A stretch of 64,000 nt of DNA from Muribaculum intestinale (lineage in GTDB: Bacteria > Bacteroidota > Bacteroidia > Bacteroidales > Muribaculaceae): assembly GCF_002201515.1 (NCBI RefSeq), contig NZ_CP021421.1, positions 1,550,001 through 1,614,000 of the forward strand, written 5' to 3'. A program made the translations under genes and the position numbers. The notes under the pieces were generated by a model. It was not told the origin of the DNA. It saw only the letters and a program-made list of their open reading frames with translations, and searched no databases. Below are positions 8,188-18,489 of the stretch, piece after piece. Each line of letters starts with the position of its first letter. Positions within the stretch are counted from its first letter, which is position 1.

Positions 8188-9564
8188 TCAGCCTTTATGG
8201 CCGACAGCATCGACGATTGCGGGAAGGCTGGCGCATATGTCGCCGGCCCCGGCGGTCAATAATATCTCAAAGTTACGACTTTTTATTGTTTCTGTCAAAT
8301 TCTCTTTAGAAATCATTATTTTGTCGGGAGTGGAGATACGGTCGAATATGATTTTTGATGTTACCCCCTCGATAGGTTCTTCACGTGCCGGATATATGTC
8401 GAGCAGGATTACGGAGTCGGCCATAGAAAGGGCCTCGGCAAACTGCGGTGCGAAATCGCGTGTGCGTGAATAGAGGTGGGGCTGGAATGCCACGGTAAGC
8501 CGGCGTCCGGGATATAGTGCCTTGACCGAGGTAATCGATGCCCGCAGTTCGTCGGGATGGTGCGCGTAATCATCGATTATTGCCCGTCCCGGCTCTCGCA
8601 GCCAGAATTCGAAGCGGCGTTTCGCGCCCTGGAATGTAGCCATGGCTTTGCGTATGTTGTCATCGGAGATATCCTCTCCTGTGAGGAGGCATGCGCCGAT
8701 AGCAGCGATAGCATTTTCGATATTGATGTCTACGGGTACACCGAGGTCAATGCCGGAGATTGTGCGACCGGGAGCCACGAGGTCAAACGACAGGTGGCCC
8801 TCTGCGCGGCGTATGTTGGCGGCATGGAAGTCGCCCTCGTCGCGGGAGTAGGTGTACACTTCCACTCCGGGACTCTGCCGGGGCTTTAGCTTCAGCCCGG
8901 TGTGGAGCAGCAGCTTTCCGCCGGACTTTATCAGCTCGGTGAAGTGGGCGAAACTTTCGAGATAAGCCTCTTCGGTGCCGTATATGTCGAGATGGTCGGG
9001 GTCGGTGGCGGTGACTACGGCCACGTAGGGCGAAAGATGGTGGAACGAGCGGTCGAACTCATCGGCCTCGATGACAGAGTAGGGCGATGTGGCGCTTAGC
9101 ATAAGGTTGCTCCCATAGCCGCGCAACACCCCTCCGAGGAATGCGTTGGAGCCTATGCCGCATGTGTGCATCAGGTGGGCGGCCATCGACGAGGTGGTAG
9201 TCTTGCCGTGGGTGCCGGAAAAGCAGAGACCTTTGGAGTCGCGGGTTATGGCGCCGAGCACTGCCGCGCGCTTGATAACCTCATACCCGTTGTCGCGGAA
9301 GTAGGTGAGCTGCGGATGTGAGTCGGGTAGTGCGGGAGTGTAGACTACGGTCACTTCGTCGGGACAGCCACGGAAGTCGGCCGGGATAGCCTCGACCGAT
9401 TCGTCGAAAGTAATCTCGACACCTTCATCGTTTAGGGCACTGGTGAGGTCGGAGGGTGTGCGGTCATAGCCGGCCACACGCATCCCTTTTGAAAGGAAAT
9501 AACGTTCGAGCGCGGCCATTCCGATACCTCCGGCTCCGGCGAAATATATCTTTTTCTTAATCAT
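8188..9564 (-). CDS. murC: UDP-N-acetylmuramate--L-alanine ligase
   Basis: Adds L-alanine to UDP-MurNAc, the first peptide-forming step of peptidoglycan synthesis in the cytoplasm. The N-terminal Rossmann motif FAGAGGIGMAAL is at residues 8-19, the Mur-ligase ATP loop GTHGKTTT at 117-124, and the central EADEFDRSF segment near 185. The C-terminal domain has the conserved DDYAHHPDE motif. Length 458 is normal. It overlaps murG by four bases (ATGA type), so the two are co-translated. Confidence 0.97.
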   Translation of the reverse strand: MIKKKIYFAGAGGIGMAALERYFLSKGMRVAGYDRTPSDLTSALNDEGVEITFDESVEAIPADFRGCPDEVTVVYTPALPDSHPQLTYFRDNGYEVIKRAAVLGAITRDSKGLCFSGTHGKTTTSSMAAHLMHTCGIGSNAFLGGVLRGYGSNLMLSATSPYSVIEADEFDRSFHHLSPYVAVVTATDPDHLDIYGTEEAYLESFAHFTELIKSGGKLLLHTGLKLKPRQSPGVEVYTYSRDEGDFHAANIRRAEGHLSFDLVAPGRTISGIDLGVPVDINIENAIAAIGACLLTGEDISDDNIRKAMATFQGAKRRFEFWLREPGRAIIDDYAHHPDELRASITSVKALYPGRRLTVAFQPHLYSRTRDFAPQFAEALSMADSVILLDIYPAREEPIEGVTSKIIFDRISTPDKIMISKENLTETIKSRNFEILLTAGAGDICASLPAIVDAVGHKG

Positions 9565-10661
9565 TTTCTGTCTGCTACAATAGAAATAATACGGTCGACA
9601 ATCTTATCGTCGGCATTGTGGAGCGCCATCTTTGCTGCGTTTTGTCCGAGTCGTCCGAGTGCATCGGGATTGTCAAGGAGCGATGTAAGCGCGGAAGGTA
9701 GTTCACGGCATGCCTCCGAGTCGAGAATCATCACCGCGGCATCGCGCGAGGCGAGAGCCTCGGCGTTTTTACGCTGATGGTCCTCCGCCACATTGGGCGA
9801 TGGAATAAGGATTGCGCTCTTGCCGAGTATCTGGAGTTCGGATATGGTGCCGGCGCCGGCGCGCGAAACTACGATGTCGGCGGCGCGGTAGGCGAGATCC
9901 ATCCTTGAGATGAACGGCACGGCTTTTACCGTGTTTTCATGCCCGGCGGCTATGGCGGCACACTGTTCGGCATAGTATTTACCTGTCTGCCACAGTATGA
10001 ACGCCCCGGCTTTACGGGCTGCGTCGAGCGATGCTGCCACAGCTTCATTGACAGTGCGCGCCCCGAGTGAGCCTCCCACTACGAGCACGACAGGTCTGTC
10101 GGAAGGCACTCCGAGTTCGCTGCATGCCTCGCTACGGCTTATGGCCGCGGCTTCGGTGATGGCCGAGCGCACAGGGTTGCCCGTAAGCAATATCTTGCCG
10201 GATGGGAAGAAACGTTCCATTCCAGGATATGCGGTGCATATGGCTTCAGCCTTGGCGGCAAGCAGTTTGTTGGTGACTCCTGCATATGAATTCTGCTCCT
10301 GTATGAGGGTGGGTATGCCATGCTTCTGCGCTTCCTTGAGCATCGGTCCGCTGGCATATCCGCCTACGCCCACGGCTATGTCGGGACGGAATTCGCGCAA
10401 TATTTTTTTTGCCATACGCATCGAGCGCCACAGGCGCATGAGCACGCCGAAATTGCGCCACAGGCGCTTGCGGTCGAATCCGCTTACGGGGAGTCCGACA
10501 ATCTTATATCCGGCAGCCGGAACGCGCTCCATCTCCATGCGTCCTTCGGCTCCGACAAACAATATCTCGACGTCGGGCATCCGCCGGCGCAATGCATTGG
10601 CTATTGACAGTGCGGGAAAAATGTGGCCTCCTGTGCCACCTCCGCTTATAAGTACTTTCAT
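9561..10661 (-). CDS. murG: UDP-GlcNAc:lipid I N-acetylglucosaminyltransferase MurG
   Basis: GT28 enzyme on the inner face of the membrane that converts lipid I to lipid II. The N-terminal glycine loop SGGGTGGHIFPAL is at residues 6-18, with a second loop GVGGYASGP near 96. The C-terminal donor-binding domain shows VVGGSLGA and SRAGAGTISE. At 366 residues it is full length. It follows ftsW by 15 bases and overlaps murC by four. Confidence 0.97.
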   Translation of the reverse strand: MKVLISGGGTGGHIFPALSIANALRRRMPDVEILFVGAEGRMEMERVPAAGYKIVGLPVSGFDRKRLWRNFGVLMRLWRSMRMAKKILREFRPDIAVGVGGYASGPMLKEAQKHGIPTLIQEQNSYAGVTNKLLAAKAEAICTAYPGMERFFPSGKILLTGNPVRSAITEAAAISRSEACSELGVPSDRPVVLVVGGSLGARTVNEAVAASLDAARKAGAFILWQTGKYYAEQCAAIAAGHENTVKAVPFISRMDLAYRAADIVVSRAGAGTISELQILGKSAILIPSPNVAEDHQRKNAEALASRDAAVMILDSEACRELPSALTSLLDNPDALGRLGQNAAKMALHNADDKIVDRIISIVADRK

Positions 10662-10676
10662 AGGTCGGTGTGTCTG

Positions 10677-12041
10677 TTATCGCAATTCTACCGGATTGCT
10701 GGCACGAAGTTCTTCGGGAAGTGCGTTGAGCTCCTCCTTTATCTGCTGCGATGTGCCGTTCTGCACGGCTGTACGGCTTACGCTGAGCATCATGCCGAAT
10801 GCTATTGATGTTATGAGAATCGAGGTGCCCCCCTTGGATATGAGCGGCAACGGCTGTCCCGACACCGGGAAGGTGCCGGTAGTGATAGCCATATGGAAGA
10901 GGGCCTGCAACACTATCATTACCGCCAGCCCCATCAGCAGGATTACGGGGAACGCGCGGTGGCACCTCTGTGCTATCATTCCCGCTCGGGCAAGCAATGT
11001 GAGATAAAGTCCGAGCAGCAGTGTTCCGCCGATAAATCCGATGTCCTCAAGTATGATGGCATAGATATAGTCGGAGAATGCGAGCGGCAGACGTGCTGTC
11101 TCGCGCGAGTTGCCGGGAAACACTCCAAAAAGTCCGCCGTTGGCCTGTGCCATGTAGGAGAGCATCTCCTGGCGATTCTCGGCTGTAATCTCCATTTCGT
11201 ATTTGGGTATGGAATCGCCGAAGAATCGGTCGAGGCGCTTTGCCCATGTGCCCTCGCGTGCTCCGGCCACGCTCTCTGTGCCTCCGGTCTGAGCGACGGC
11301 CTCTGTCAGCTCGGAATTCTTGTCGTGGGAGGAGCCGAGAAACTTGTATGCCACCACGCATCCCATAAGAAACGCGAATACGGCTCCGAGCGCAAGCACT
11401 TTTTTCCACTCTGTGCCGCCTATGAGTATCATGGCTGCTGCTATGCCTGTGAGCAGAATCGTGTTGGTGAGCCCCTGAGGGAGGAGGAGCCCGCAGAATA
11501 TGGCGATGACTATACCAGAGATGACCACGGCGCGTGTCTCCACGCCTATACTCTTGGCTTTCTGTGATGTGCCCATTATCTTTGCTATGGCCAGAACGGC
11601 CGACATCTTGATGAATTCGGCTCCCTGCAGGGCGAGTGGTCCGATTGTCACACTGCGCCGCGCGCCGTTGATGATATCGCCGAAGAATGTGATGTATATC
11701 ATCAGCAGCACGGAGAAGCCTACGAAAACGTAGGCCAGTGCATAGAACCACTTGTAGTGCATTCTCTCAAGAGTCCACACTATGCCAAAGCCGGCGAGGA
11801 GCATGCTCAGATGTCGCACGATAGGGCCATAGACGCCGGCCGACGCCACCTCACGCGACGAGGCACTGTACAGCTCGATGATAGAGATTATACAGAGAGC
11901 GATGTATACGCCCCATATGTATTTGTCGCCGTGGCGGCGGAATGTGGAGGCCGTAGACGATGGTATGGCCTTGGTAGCTGCGGCGGCTATATTGCCGAAA
12001 GGGGTTGATTCGGTTGTCGTAGTATTGTTGTCGAGTATCAT
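10677..12041 (-). CDS. ftsW: Peptidoglycan glycosyltransferase FtsW (SEDS)
   Basis: A SEDS-family polytopic glycosyltransferase that polymerises lipid II at the septum with its partner FtsI. The open frame continues 187 codons upstream but that part overlaps murD out of frame; the start at 12041 (MILDNNTTTT) gives 454 residues and no overlap. Hydrophobic helices run from about residue 42 to 430. The SEDS extracellular loop with ALAFSDYIYAIILEDIG and the final region SGQPLPLISKGGTS are both present, the latter being diagnostic. The N-terminal 35 residues are Thr/Ser-rich and cytoplasmic. Confidence 0.95.
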   Translation of the reverse strand: MILDNNTTTTESTPFGNIAAAATKAIPSSTASTFRRHGDKYIWGVYIALCIISIIELYSASSREVASAGVYGPIVRHLSMLLAGFGIVWTLERMHYKWFYALAYVFVGFSVLLMIYITFFGDIINGARRSVTIGPLALQGAEFIKMSAVLAIAKIMGTSQKAKSIGVETRAVVISGIVIAIFCGLLLPQGLTNTILLTGIAAAMILIGGTEWKKVLALGAVFAFLMGCVVAYKFLGSSHDKNSELTEAVAQTGGTESVAGAREGTWAKRLDRFFGDSIPKYEMEITAENRQEMLSYMAQANGGLFGVFPGNSRETARLPLAFSDYIYAIILEDIGFIGGTLLLGLYLTLLARAGMIAQRCHRAFPVILLMGLAVMIVLQALFHMAITTGTFPVSGQPLPLISKGGTSILITSIAFGMMLSVSRTAVQNGTSQQIKEELNALPEELRASNPVELR

Positions 12042-12112
12042 TGCCGGAGAGCTGTAAGGGATGGAGTGAGGCCCGGGTGGATGTATGTGTGATGTATATG
12101 AAGTGTGCGGGA

Positions 12113-13486
12113 TTATTTCTTCAGAGCTTTTACCGCATTTTTGAACCGACGTCCGCGGTCCTCGTAGCTCTGGAACAGGTCGAAGCTGGCGCAACATGGC
12201 GAAAGGAGCACGGTGTCGCCGGCGGTTGCCAGCGCGGCGCATGCGTCGACAGCATCCTGTAGCGAGTGTGTGTCGCGGATTACCGGCACTTTGCCTCCGA
12301 AGAATTCCACGATTTTCTCGTTGTGGAGACCCATTGCCACGATTGCCTTGACCTTGTCGCGCACGAGCGGCTCGATTTCGGAGTAATCGTTGCCTTTGTC
12401 TTTTCCGCCGAGGATAAGGATTACGTTGCCTCCGGGTGGCATGCTTTCGAGGGCATACCAGCATGAGTTGACGTTGGTGGCTTTGGAGTCGTTGATGTAG
12501 CGCACGCCATCTATATCGGCTACAAATTCCAGACGGTGCTCTACGCCCTCGAAGTCTTCGAGCGCGCGGCGTATATCCTCTTTCCGGATGTTGAGCAGAC
12601 ATGCCGACAGTCCGGCAGCCATGGAATTGTACAGATTGTGCAGACCGTGGAGCGAAAGGTCTTTGCGCGGCATTTCAAGGGATGTGCGCGGAGTGTTGAT
12701 GATGAGGTTGTCGAGAGTGTCGACATATGCGGCGGCCTCTTCTTCCATATGCTCGCTGAAAGGGTATTTGGCGGCTTCTATGGTAATTTGGCGAAGCTGG
12801 GCCTCGATTACGGGGTCGTCCTGCCAGAAAATAAACGCGTCCTCAGGTGTCTGGTTGCGGATGATGCGGAACTTGGCGTTGATATAGTTCTGCATCTTGT
12901 AGTCGTAGCGGTCGAGATGGTCGGGAGTGATGTTGAGCATCACGGCGATGTTGGCTTTGAAGTCGTACATATTTTCGAGCTGGAATGAACTTAGCTCGAT
13001 GACATAGACGTCGTGGTGCTCGCGCGCAACCTGCAGGGCGAGGCTACGGCCTACGTTGCCGGCGAGTCCGACATTTATACCGGCCTCACGCAATATGTGG
13101 TATGTCAGCAGTGTTGTAGTGGTCTTTCCGTTAGAGCCTGTGATACATACCATCTTGGCGTCGGTGTAGCGTCCGGCGAACTCGATTTCCGATATTACCG
13201 GTATCCCTTTTTCCGCGATTTTTACCATTATGGGGGCAGTAGGGGGGATGCCGGGGCTTTTTACCACCTCGTCGGCGTTGAGTATGAGATGCTCGGAGTG
13301 TCCGCCCTGTTCGAACGGTATGTTTTCCTCTTCAAGCTGCGCGGCGTAGCGTTGGGGGATATTTCCGTAGTCGGAGAGAAACACGTCCATCCCCTTTTCC
13401 TTTCCGAGGATGGCGGCTCCGACTCCGCTCTCTCCGCCTCCGAGTACTACCAGGCGCTTGCGGTGTGTTATTGAGTTGTCTGTCAT
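12113..13486 (-). CDS. murD: UDP-N-acetylmuramoyl-L-alanine--D-glutamate ligase
   Basis: Adds D-glutamate to UDP-MurNAc-L-Ala. I chose the ATG at 13486 (MTDNSITHRK), which gives 457 residues and a 16-base gap from mraY; an alternative in-frame ATG at 13525 would overlap mraY. The Rossmann segment VVLGGGESGVGAA begins at residue 13 and the ATP loop GSNGKTTTT is at 117-125. The Mur-ligase HRLE motif (GVEHRLEFV) and the NDSKATN motif are visible in the C-terminal half. Confidence 0.96.
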   Translation of the reverse strand: MTDNSITHRKRLVVLGGGESGVGAAILGKEKGMDVFLSDYGNIPQRYAAQLEEENIPFEQGGHSEHLILNADEVVKSPGIPPTAPIMVKIAEKGIPVISEIEFAGRYTDAKMVCITGSNGKTTTTLLTYHILREAGINVGLAGNVGRSLALQVAREHHDVYVIELSSFQLENMYDFKANIAVMLNITPDHLDRYDYKMQNYINAKFRIIRNQTPEDAFIFWQDDPVIEAQLRQITIEAAKYPFSEHMEEEAAAYVDTLDNLIINTPRTSLEMPRKDLSLHGLHNLYNSMAAGLSACLLNIRKEDIRRALEDFEGVEHRLEFVADIDGVRYINDSKATNVNSCWYALESMPPGGNVILILGGKDKGNDYSEIEPLVRDKVKAIVAMGLHNEKIVEFFGGKVPVIRDTHSLQDAVDACAALATAGDTVLLSPCCASFDLFQSYEDRGRRFKNAVKALKK

Positions 13487-13502
13487 ATTGCAGTGTCGTT
13501 TA

Positions 13503-14762
13503 TTATCGTATTTTGAGAGTGACAAATGTGATTACAGCGAGCATTATGCCCACAATCCAGAACCGCGTCACGATTTTCGACTCCGGAATAGCCTGCATCG
13601 GTTTCTGTATGAGCGCGGTGACGATACCACCCTGTTTCTGGAAGTGGTGGTGGAGAGGTGTCATTTTGAATACCCTTCGCCCTTCGCCATAGCGTTTCTT
13701 TGTAATCTTGAAGTATGCTACCTGGATAATCACCGAGAGATCCTCGACGAAGAATATCGCGCATAATATCGGGAGGAGCAGTTCCTTGCGGATGAGAATT
13801 GCGAATACGGCGATAATGCCTCCGATGGTGAGGCTTCCGGTGTCGCCCATGAATACCTGTGCGGGATATGCATTGTACCAGAGGAATCCTACGAGAGCGC
13901 CTATGAATGCGGCCATGTATACCACCAGTTCCTCGGAGCCTGGGATATACATTATATTAAGGTAGGAGGAGTATATGATATTGGCTCCGAGATAAGCCAT
14001 TATGGCGAGCGCTGTGCCGATGATGGCCGATGTGCCTGTGGCAAGCCCGTCGAGTCCGTCGGTCAGATTGGCACCGTTGGATGTGGCTGTGACTACGAAT
14101 ATCACCACGAGCACGAAGAGTATCCATCCGCCGGCTGTGGCGCCGCGTCCCATCCATGATGTGAGCCATGAGTAGTCGAAATTGTTGTTTTTGACAAACG
14201 GGATGGTGGTCTGAGGTGTCTTTACATCTTCCTGGACATACTCTATCACCACTTCACTGTTCTCGACATTGCGCATCTCGACATTCTCGCGCATTACGAT
14301 GTCGGGACTGAACACCATCGTCAGGCCTACCATAAGTCCGAGGCCAATCTGGCCTACAATCTTGAACTTGCCTTTGAGTCCGTCCTTGTCGTGGCGGTGG
14401 ACCTTTATATAGTCGTCAAGGCCTCCGAGCACCCCGAGCCATAATGTGGCAATCAGCATCAGGGCCATGTATACGTTGCCTATGTTGCCAACGAGCAGAC
14501 AGGGCACGAGGATGGCGATGATGATGATGACACCGCCCATTGTAGGGGTTCCGGTCTTCTTCATCTGGCCTTCGAGCCCGAGATCGCGAATTATTTCGCC
14601 TACCTGCATCATCTGCAGTCGGTCGATTATTTTGCGGCCGAATATCACGGCGATAAATAGCGACAGCACCAGCGCGCATCCGCTGCGGAAGGTTATGTAG
14701 TCCATCAGGCGCGCACCCGGCACGCCGAAATCGTCAAGCCACTGGAAAAGATAGTATATCAC
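13503..14762 (-). CDS. mraY: Phospho-N-acetylmuramoyl-pentapeptide transferase MraY
   Basis: Integral membrane enzyme moving phospho-MurNAc-pentapeptide to undecaprenyl phosphate to make lipid I. Conserved loops include KKTGTPTMGG near residue 70, NLTDGLDGLA near 232 and FMGDTGSL near 305, with HHHFQK close to the C-terminus. At 419 residues it is longer than the 360 of E. coli. The extra part is a hydrophilic insert of roughly 60 residues (VIVMRENVEMRNVENSEV to VKNNNFDYSW) between membrane helices, a form common in Bacteroidetes. Confidence 0.96.
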   Translation of the reverse strand: MIYYLFQWLDDFGVPGARLMDYITFRSGCALVLSLFIAVIFGRKIIDRLQMMQVGEIIRDLGLEGQMKKTGTPTMGGVIIIIAILVPCLLVGNIGNVYMALMLIATLWLGVLGGLDDYIKVHRHDKDGLKGKFKIVGQIGLGLMVGLTMVFSPDIVMRENVEMRNVENSEVVIEYVQEDVKTPQTTIPFVKNNNFDYSWLTSWMGRGATAGGWILFVLVVIFVVTATSNGANLTDGLDGLATGTSAIIGTALAIMAYLGANIIYSSYLNIMYIPGSEELVVYMAAFIGALVGFLWYNAYPAQVFMGDTGSLTIGGIIAVFAILIRKELLLPILCAIFFVEDLSVIIQVAYFKITKKRYGEGRRVFKMTPLHHHFQKQGGIVTALIQKPMQAIPESKIVTRFWIVGIMLAVITFVTLKIR

Positions 14763-14819
14763 TGCGTATATAGGAGGGGAGGTCTGTAGTTGTATGTTAA
14801 TGTATGGTGGTACGGCGGT

Positions 14820-16271
14820 TTACAGAAGGAACTCTTTCACTACCTCGCGGTCGTCGAAGTGATGTTTCACACCTTTGATTTCCTGATAGTCCTCATGTCC
14901 CTTGCCGGCGATAAGGATTACATCGCCCGGCTGTGCTATGGCTGCCGCCGTGCGTATCGCTTCCCTGCGGTCGGCAATGCTCAGGGTCTTTTTGCGTCCT
15001 TCGATGTCGAGTCCCTCCTCCATGTCGCGGATTATGTCGGCGGGTTCCTCGTTGCGCGGGTTGTCTGAGGTAAGTATGAGCCGGTCGCTGCGCAGAGCGG
15101 CTTCTTTTGCCATGATGGGACGTTTGCCTTTGTCGCGGTTTCCTCCGGCACCGACTACGGTGATGATTGAGCCCCGTGTGCCCACTACCTCGCGTATGGC
15201 CTGGAGTACGTTGACAACGGCATCGGGAGTATGCGCGTAGTCGACAATTGCTGTGAATCCCTTGGGTGAGTGGAATGCCTGGAAGCGTCCGGCGACGGGC
15301 ACGAGGCGGCTCATGGCTACAAGTACCTGCTCGACGGGCCAGCCTATAAGCACAGATGCGGCATAGACAGCAGTCAGGTTGTAGGCGTTGAAGCGTCCGG
15401 TGAACAGCACCTCGACCTCGCGTCCGTTGAATGACATCGATGTGCCGTCGAGTCGGCTTTCGATTACGCGGCCTACGAAGTCGGCCTGTGTGCGCAGCGA
15501 GTATGTGTATTTTTTTGCGAGAGTGTTCTGGAGCATTACCTGGCCTGTCTTGTCGTCGGCGTTGGTGAGGGCAAATGCTGTCGACGGCAGGTCGTCGAAG
15601 AACGATTTTTTTGCCTGAAGATATGCCTCGACTGTTTTATGGTAGTCGAGATGGTCGCGGGTGAGATTGGTGAATATGCCTCCGGTAAAGTGTAGTCCGG
15701 CGATGCGGTGCTGGTGGGCGGCGTGGGAGCTTACCTCCATAGAGGCGTATAGGCATCCGTTGTCGACCATGCGGCGCAGCAGGGCGTTGATTGTGAGCGG
15801 GTCGGGAGTGGTCTGGCTTGTGGGCACTGCTTCTGTGTCGATGTAGTTGCACACGGTGGAGAGAAGTCCGGCCTTGTAGCCCATCAGTCGGGCCATCTCG
15901 TAGATTAGTGTGGCTGTTGTGGTCTTGCCGTTGGTGCCTGTGACACCGACGAGCTTCAGTTGGCGCGAGGGATTGTCGTACCATTCCGATGCGAGATGCC
16001 CCAAAGCCACGGCTGAGTTTGCCACTCTTATATATGTAATCGATGTCTCGAGAAACTCCGGCAGTTCCTCGCATACGATAGCGGCTACCCCGCTATACTG
16101 GAGCAGAGGAATAAAGGTGTGTCCGTCGACCTGTGTGCCGCGTACGGCCACGAACAGTGAGCCGGTGGTCACACGTCGGGAGTCGCTTACGACGTCGGTT
16201 ATCTGCTTGTCGTCCGAACCGATGACTTCAATCACCGGAATTGCGGAAAGGAGTTGTGAAAGGGCTTTCAT
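14820..16271 (-). CDS. murE: UDP-MurNAc-tripeptide synthetase (meso-DAP adding)
   Basis: Adds the third amino acid of the peptidoglycan stem. The ATP loop GTNGKTTT is at residues 112-119. The substrate-selecting motif DNPR is present near 402-405 ([10 protein letters not shown]), which in this family indicates meso-diaminopimelate and not lysine. GKGHEDYQ near the C-terminus is the usual closing motif. Length 483 is normal. It lies 43 bases after ftsI and 57 before mraY. Confidence 0.96.
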   Translation of the reverse strand: MKALSQLLSAIPVIEVIGSDDKQITDVVSDSRRVTTGSLFVAVRGTQVDGHTFIPLLQYSGVAAIVCEELPEFLETSITYIRVANSAVALGHLASEWYDNPSRQLKLVGVTGTNGKTTTATLIYEMARLMGYKAGLLSTVCNYIDTEAVPTSQTTPDPLTINALLRRMVDNGCLYASMEVSSHAAHQHRIAGLHFTGGIFTNLTRDHLDYHKTVEAYLQAKKSFFDDLPSTAFALTNADDKTGQVMLQNTLAKKYTYSLRTQADFVGRVIESRLDGTSMSFNGREVEVLFTGRFNAYNLTAVYAASVLIGWPVEQVLVAMSRLVPVAGRFQAFHSPKGFTAIVDYAHTPDAVVNVLQAIREVVGTRGSIITVVGAGGNRDKGKRPIMAKEAALRSDRLILTSDNPRNEEPADIIRDMEEGLDIEGRKKTLSIADRREAIRTAAAIAQPGDVILIAGKGHEDYQEIKGVKHHFDDREVVKEFLL

Positions 16272-16314
16272 ATATGAAAGTTTAAAAATGGTGAAATGTC
16301 GTTGTTGTCAGGTC

Positions 16315-18399
16315 TTATTGTGCGAGGGTAAGATGCACTCGTGTCCCGTAGGCAGGTATATGTCCCGGCGATGGGGTCTGCGCTGTGACGAATCCTGTGC
16401 CGGAGAATGTGACTTCCGCGCCGGCTTTTTCAAGCCGGTTGAGGGCCTCGCGCAGGGAGTATCCGATGACCGACGGCAACCCGTCGGATTGCTTGTCGGC
16501 GGTGGCGAAGTGCTTTACCCTGGGTATATCGAATGATTCGCGCAGACGCTCTATATGCGGGCGCGAGGTTGCGAAAAATGTAGGAACTCCCGGGTCGGGT
16601 CTTGCGTCGCTGTGGAAGTCGGAACTGTTGTTGAGCATGCCGCGCGAGTACATTTTCATAGCCACATTTTTCAGTACGGTGCCTGAAGTGGATGCTGCTC
16701 CGAAGAAGTTTTGCCTCGGATGACATGTCAGCACTATGCATGAGTATTGGGGTTTCTCAGCCGGGAAGAATCCGCAGAAAGCGAGGCGCTTTTTGGAGGT
16801 GTTGTAGCCGCCGCCTTCGATCATATAGCACGTACCCGTCTTTCCGGCTATGCGTACTTTGTCGTTGCGCAGCATCTTTCCGGTGCCATGGTCACCCCAT
16901 ACCACCTGTGTGAGCATCATGCGCATCCGTTCGGCTGTCTGCTGTGAGCATGCGCGTCCGTTGCCCATGTATGCCACCGGGAGCACGGAGTCGACGCCGT
17001 TGGTGCTTATCAGTTCTTTGACCAGTCGGGGCTTTACGTATACACCGTCGTTGGCTATGGCATTGTATATGGATAGGGTATACAGCGGAGGAATCTCTGT
17101 GGAGTATCCGTAGCACATGCGCGAGAGGGCAATGCGGCCACCGCGGTTGTTGGCGACACTGTCGATGCGCGGCGGCCGCTCTCCGGCGATGCCGGTATTC
17201 ATCGGGTCGAGAAATCCGAGCTGCTTCAGTCGGGAGTAGAATGCTCCGGGATTGTCGCCGTAGCGCGATGTTATTATCTTGGCCATGCCTATATTGGACG
17301 AGCGCTCGATTACCTCTCTTACGGGCATGGCGTCGCATGCGTGGCTGTCGGTGATGGGGCGTCCGCCGGCATAAGGGAATGCGCGACCTGTGGGTATCAC
17401 CTGCTCTACATCGGTCACGATGCCGTCCTCAAGTGCAATCATCATGGAGAGTGTCTTTACCACTGACCCCGGCTCATAGCCGAGCACGGCGCGGTTCATG
17501 CCTTCGATGTATTCTGTTCCGGCACGGTTTTTCTCGAGATTGGATATCGCCTTGATGTTTCCGGTGGATACTTCCATCAGCACTGCCACGCCCCAGTCGG
17601 CGTCGCATGCCGTAAGAACATCGTTGAGCGAATTCTCCACGATATCCTGCATGTTGATGTCGATGGTGGTCTTTATGTTGTAGCCGTTGACCGGAGGTAT
17701 GTCGGTCCAATTGACGATATCTTTTGTCAGAGGCACTTTTTTCGCTACTCCCGGCGTGCCGTATAGCAGCGAGTCGAGGGCGCGTTCGAGTCCGGATATG
17801 CCATGGGTCTCTCCGGTGATTGAGTCGATGCCTACACCCCCAATCGAGCGTCGGGCCATGGCCCCGTAGGGGTTGACACGTCGCATTACCGGCTCGCGTG
17901 TGAGTCCGGTCTTATTGCGATTGGGGATATTGAAGAACGGGAATGTGCGCAACAGCTGGTATTGGGTATCGGAGATATTGCCAAGGAGCTTGTAGGCTCT
18001 CGGACGCTTCCTTTTTTCTGTCTCCAGGGGTTTCATAAGCCGTTTCTTCCATCCGGCTTTGTCGCGTATGGGGAAATGCTTGGCCAGACTGTCGGCGAGC
18101 GAGTCGACTGCTACAAGATAGCGTCCTTCGAGGAATCGTTCGCTGCGGTAGTCGATGCGTATGTTGTAGAAGCAGAGGTTGGTGGCGAGTATGCTGCCGT
18201 TGTTGGCGAGAATGTTGCCTCGGTCGGGGGGTAGGGATACCACTCTTGACAGTTCCTGCATGGCTTTCTCATTCCATTTCGGCGCGGAAAGCACGGTGTT
18301 GTCGAGCGAATTGTACACGACAGCTCCGGCAAACAGGAAAATCAGACCGATGATTACGGCATATCTAAGTAATATGTGCGAGCGGTTTTCTTTTTTCAT
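16315..18399 (-). CDS. ftsI: Septal transpeptidase FtsI/PBP3-type with PASTA domain
   Basis: Class B penicillin-binding protein that crosslinks septal peptidoglycan. One N-terminal membrane anchor (IIGLIFLFAGAVVYN) is followed by the PBP dimerisation domain (RGNILANNGSILATN). The transpeptidase domain has the catalytic SxxK motif (SVVK) near residue 312, SSN (RSSNIGM) near 366 and KTG (AGKTGTC) near 518. The C-terminal 60 residues (YSLREALNRLEKAGAEV) are a single PASTA domain, common in Bacteroidetes FtsI. It lies 90 bases after the ftsL-like gene. Confidence 0.95.
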   Translation of the reverse strand: MKKENRSHILLRYAVIIGLIFLFAGAVVYNSLDNTVLSAPKWNEKAMQELSRVVSLPPDRGNILANNGSILATNLCFYNIRIDYRSERFLEGRYLVAVDSLADSLAKHFPIRDKAGWKKRLMKPLETEKRKRPRAYKLLGNISDTQYQLLRTFPFFNIPNRNKTGLTREPVMRRVNPYGAMARRSIGGVGIDSITGETHGISGLERALDSLLYGTPGVAKKVPLTKDIVNWTDIPPVNGYNIKTTIDINMQDIVENSLNDVLTACDADWGVAVLMEVSTGNIKAISNLEKNRAGTEYIEGMNRAVLGYEPGSVVKTLSMMIALEDGIVTDVEQVIPTGRAFPYAGGRPITDSHACDAMPVREVIERSSNIGMAKIITSRYGDNPGAFYSRLKQLGFLDPMNTGIAGERPPRIDSVANNRGGRIALSRMCYGYSTEIPPLYTLSIYNAIANDGVYVKPRLVKELISTNGVDSVLPVAYMGNGRACSQQTAERMRMMLTQVVWGDHGTGKMLRNDKVRIAGKTGTCYMIEGGGYNTSKKRLAFCGFFPAEKPQYSCIVLTCHPRQNFFGAASTSGTVLKNVAMKMYSRGMLNNSSDFHSDARPDPGVPTFFATSRPHIERLRESFDIPRVKHFATADKQSDGLPSVIGYSLREALNRLEKAGAEVTFSGTGFVTAQTPSPGHIPAYGTRVHLTLAQ

Positions 18400-18489
18400 C
18401 GTGCGCTTGAATCCATGTGTTGCTATAACAAGAACGGGTTGTTTGGAGATGATGGAGATGAGGCTTGGTGATGTCTTGTGTGCCGGGGG

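Noticed and set aside
12042..12602. 187-codon N-terminal extension of the ftsW frame
   Set aside because: It is read out of frame through murD and has an Arg/Gln/His-rich composition; the ATG at 12041 gives a normal FtsW.
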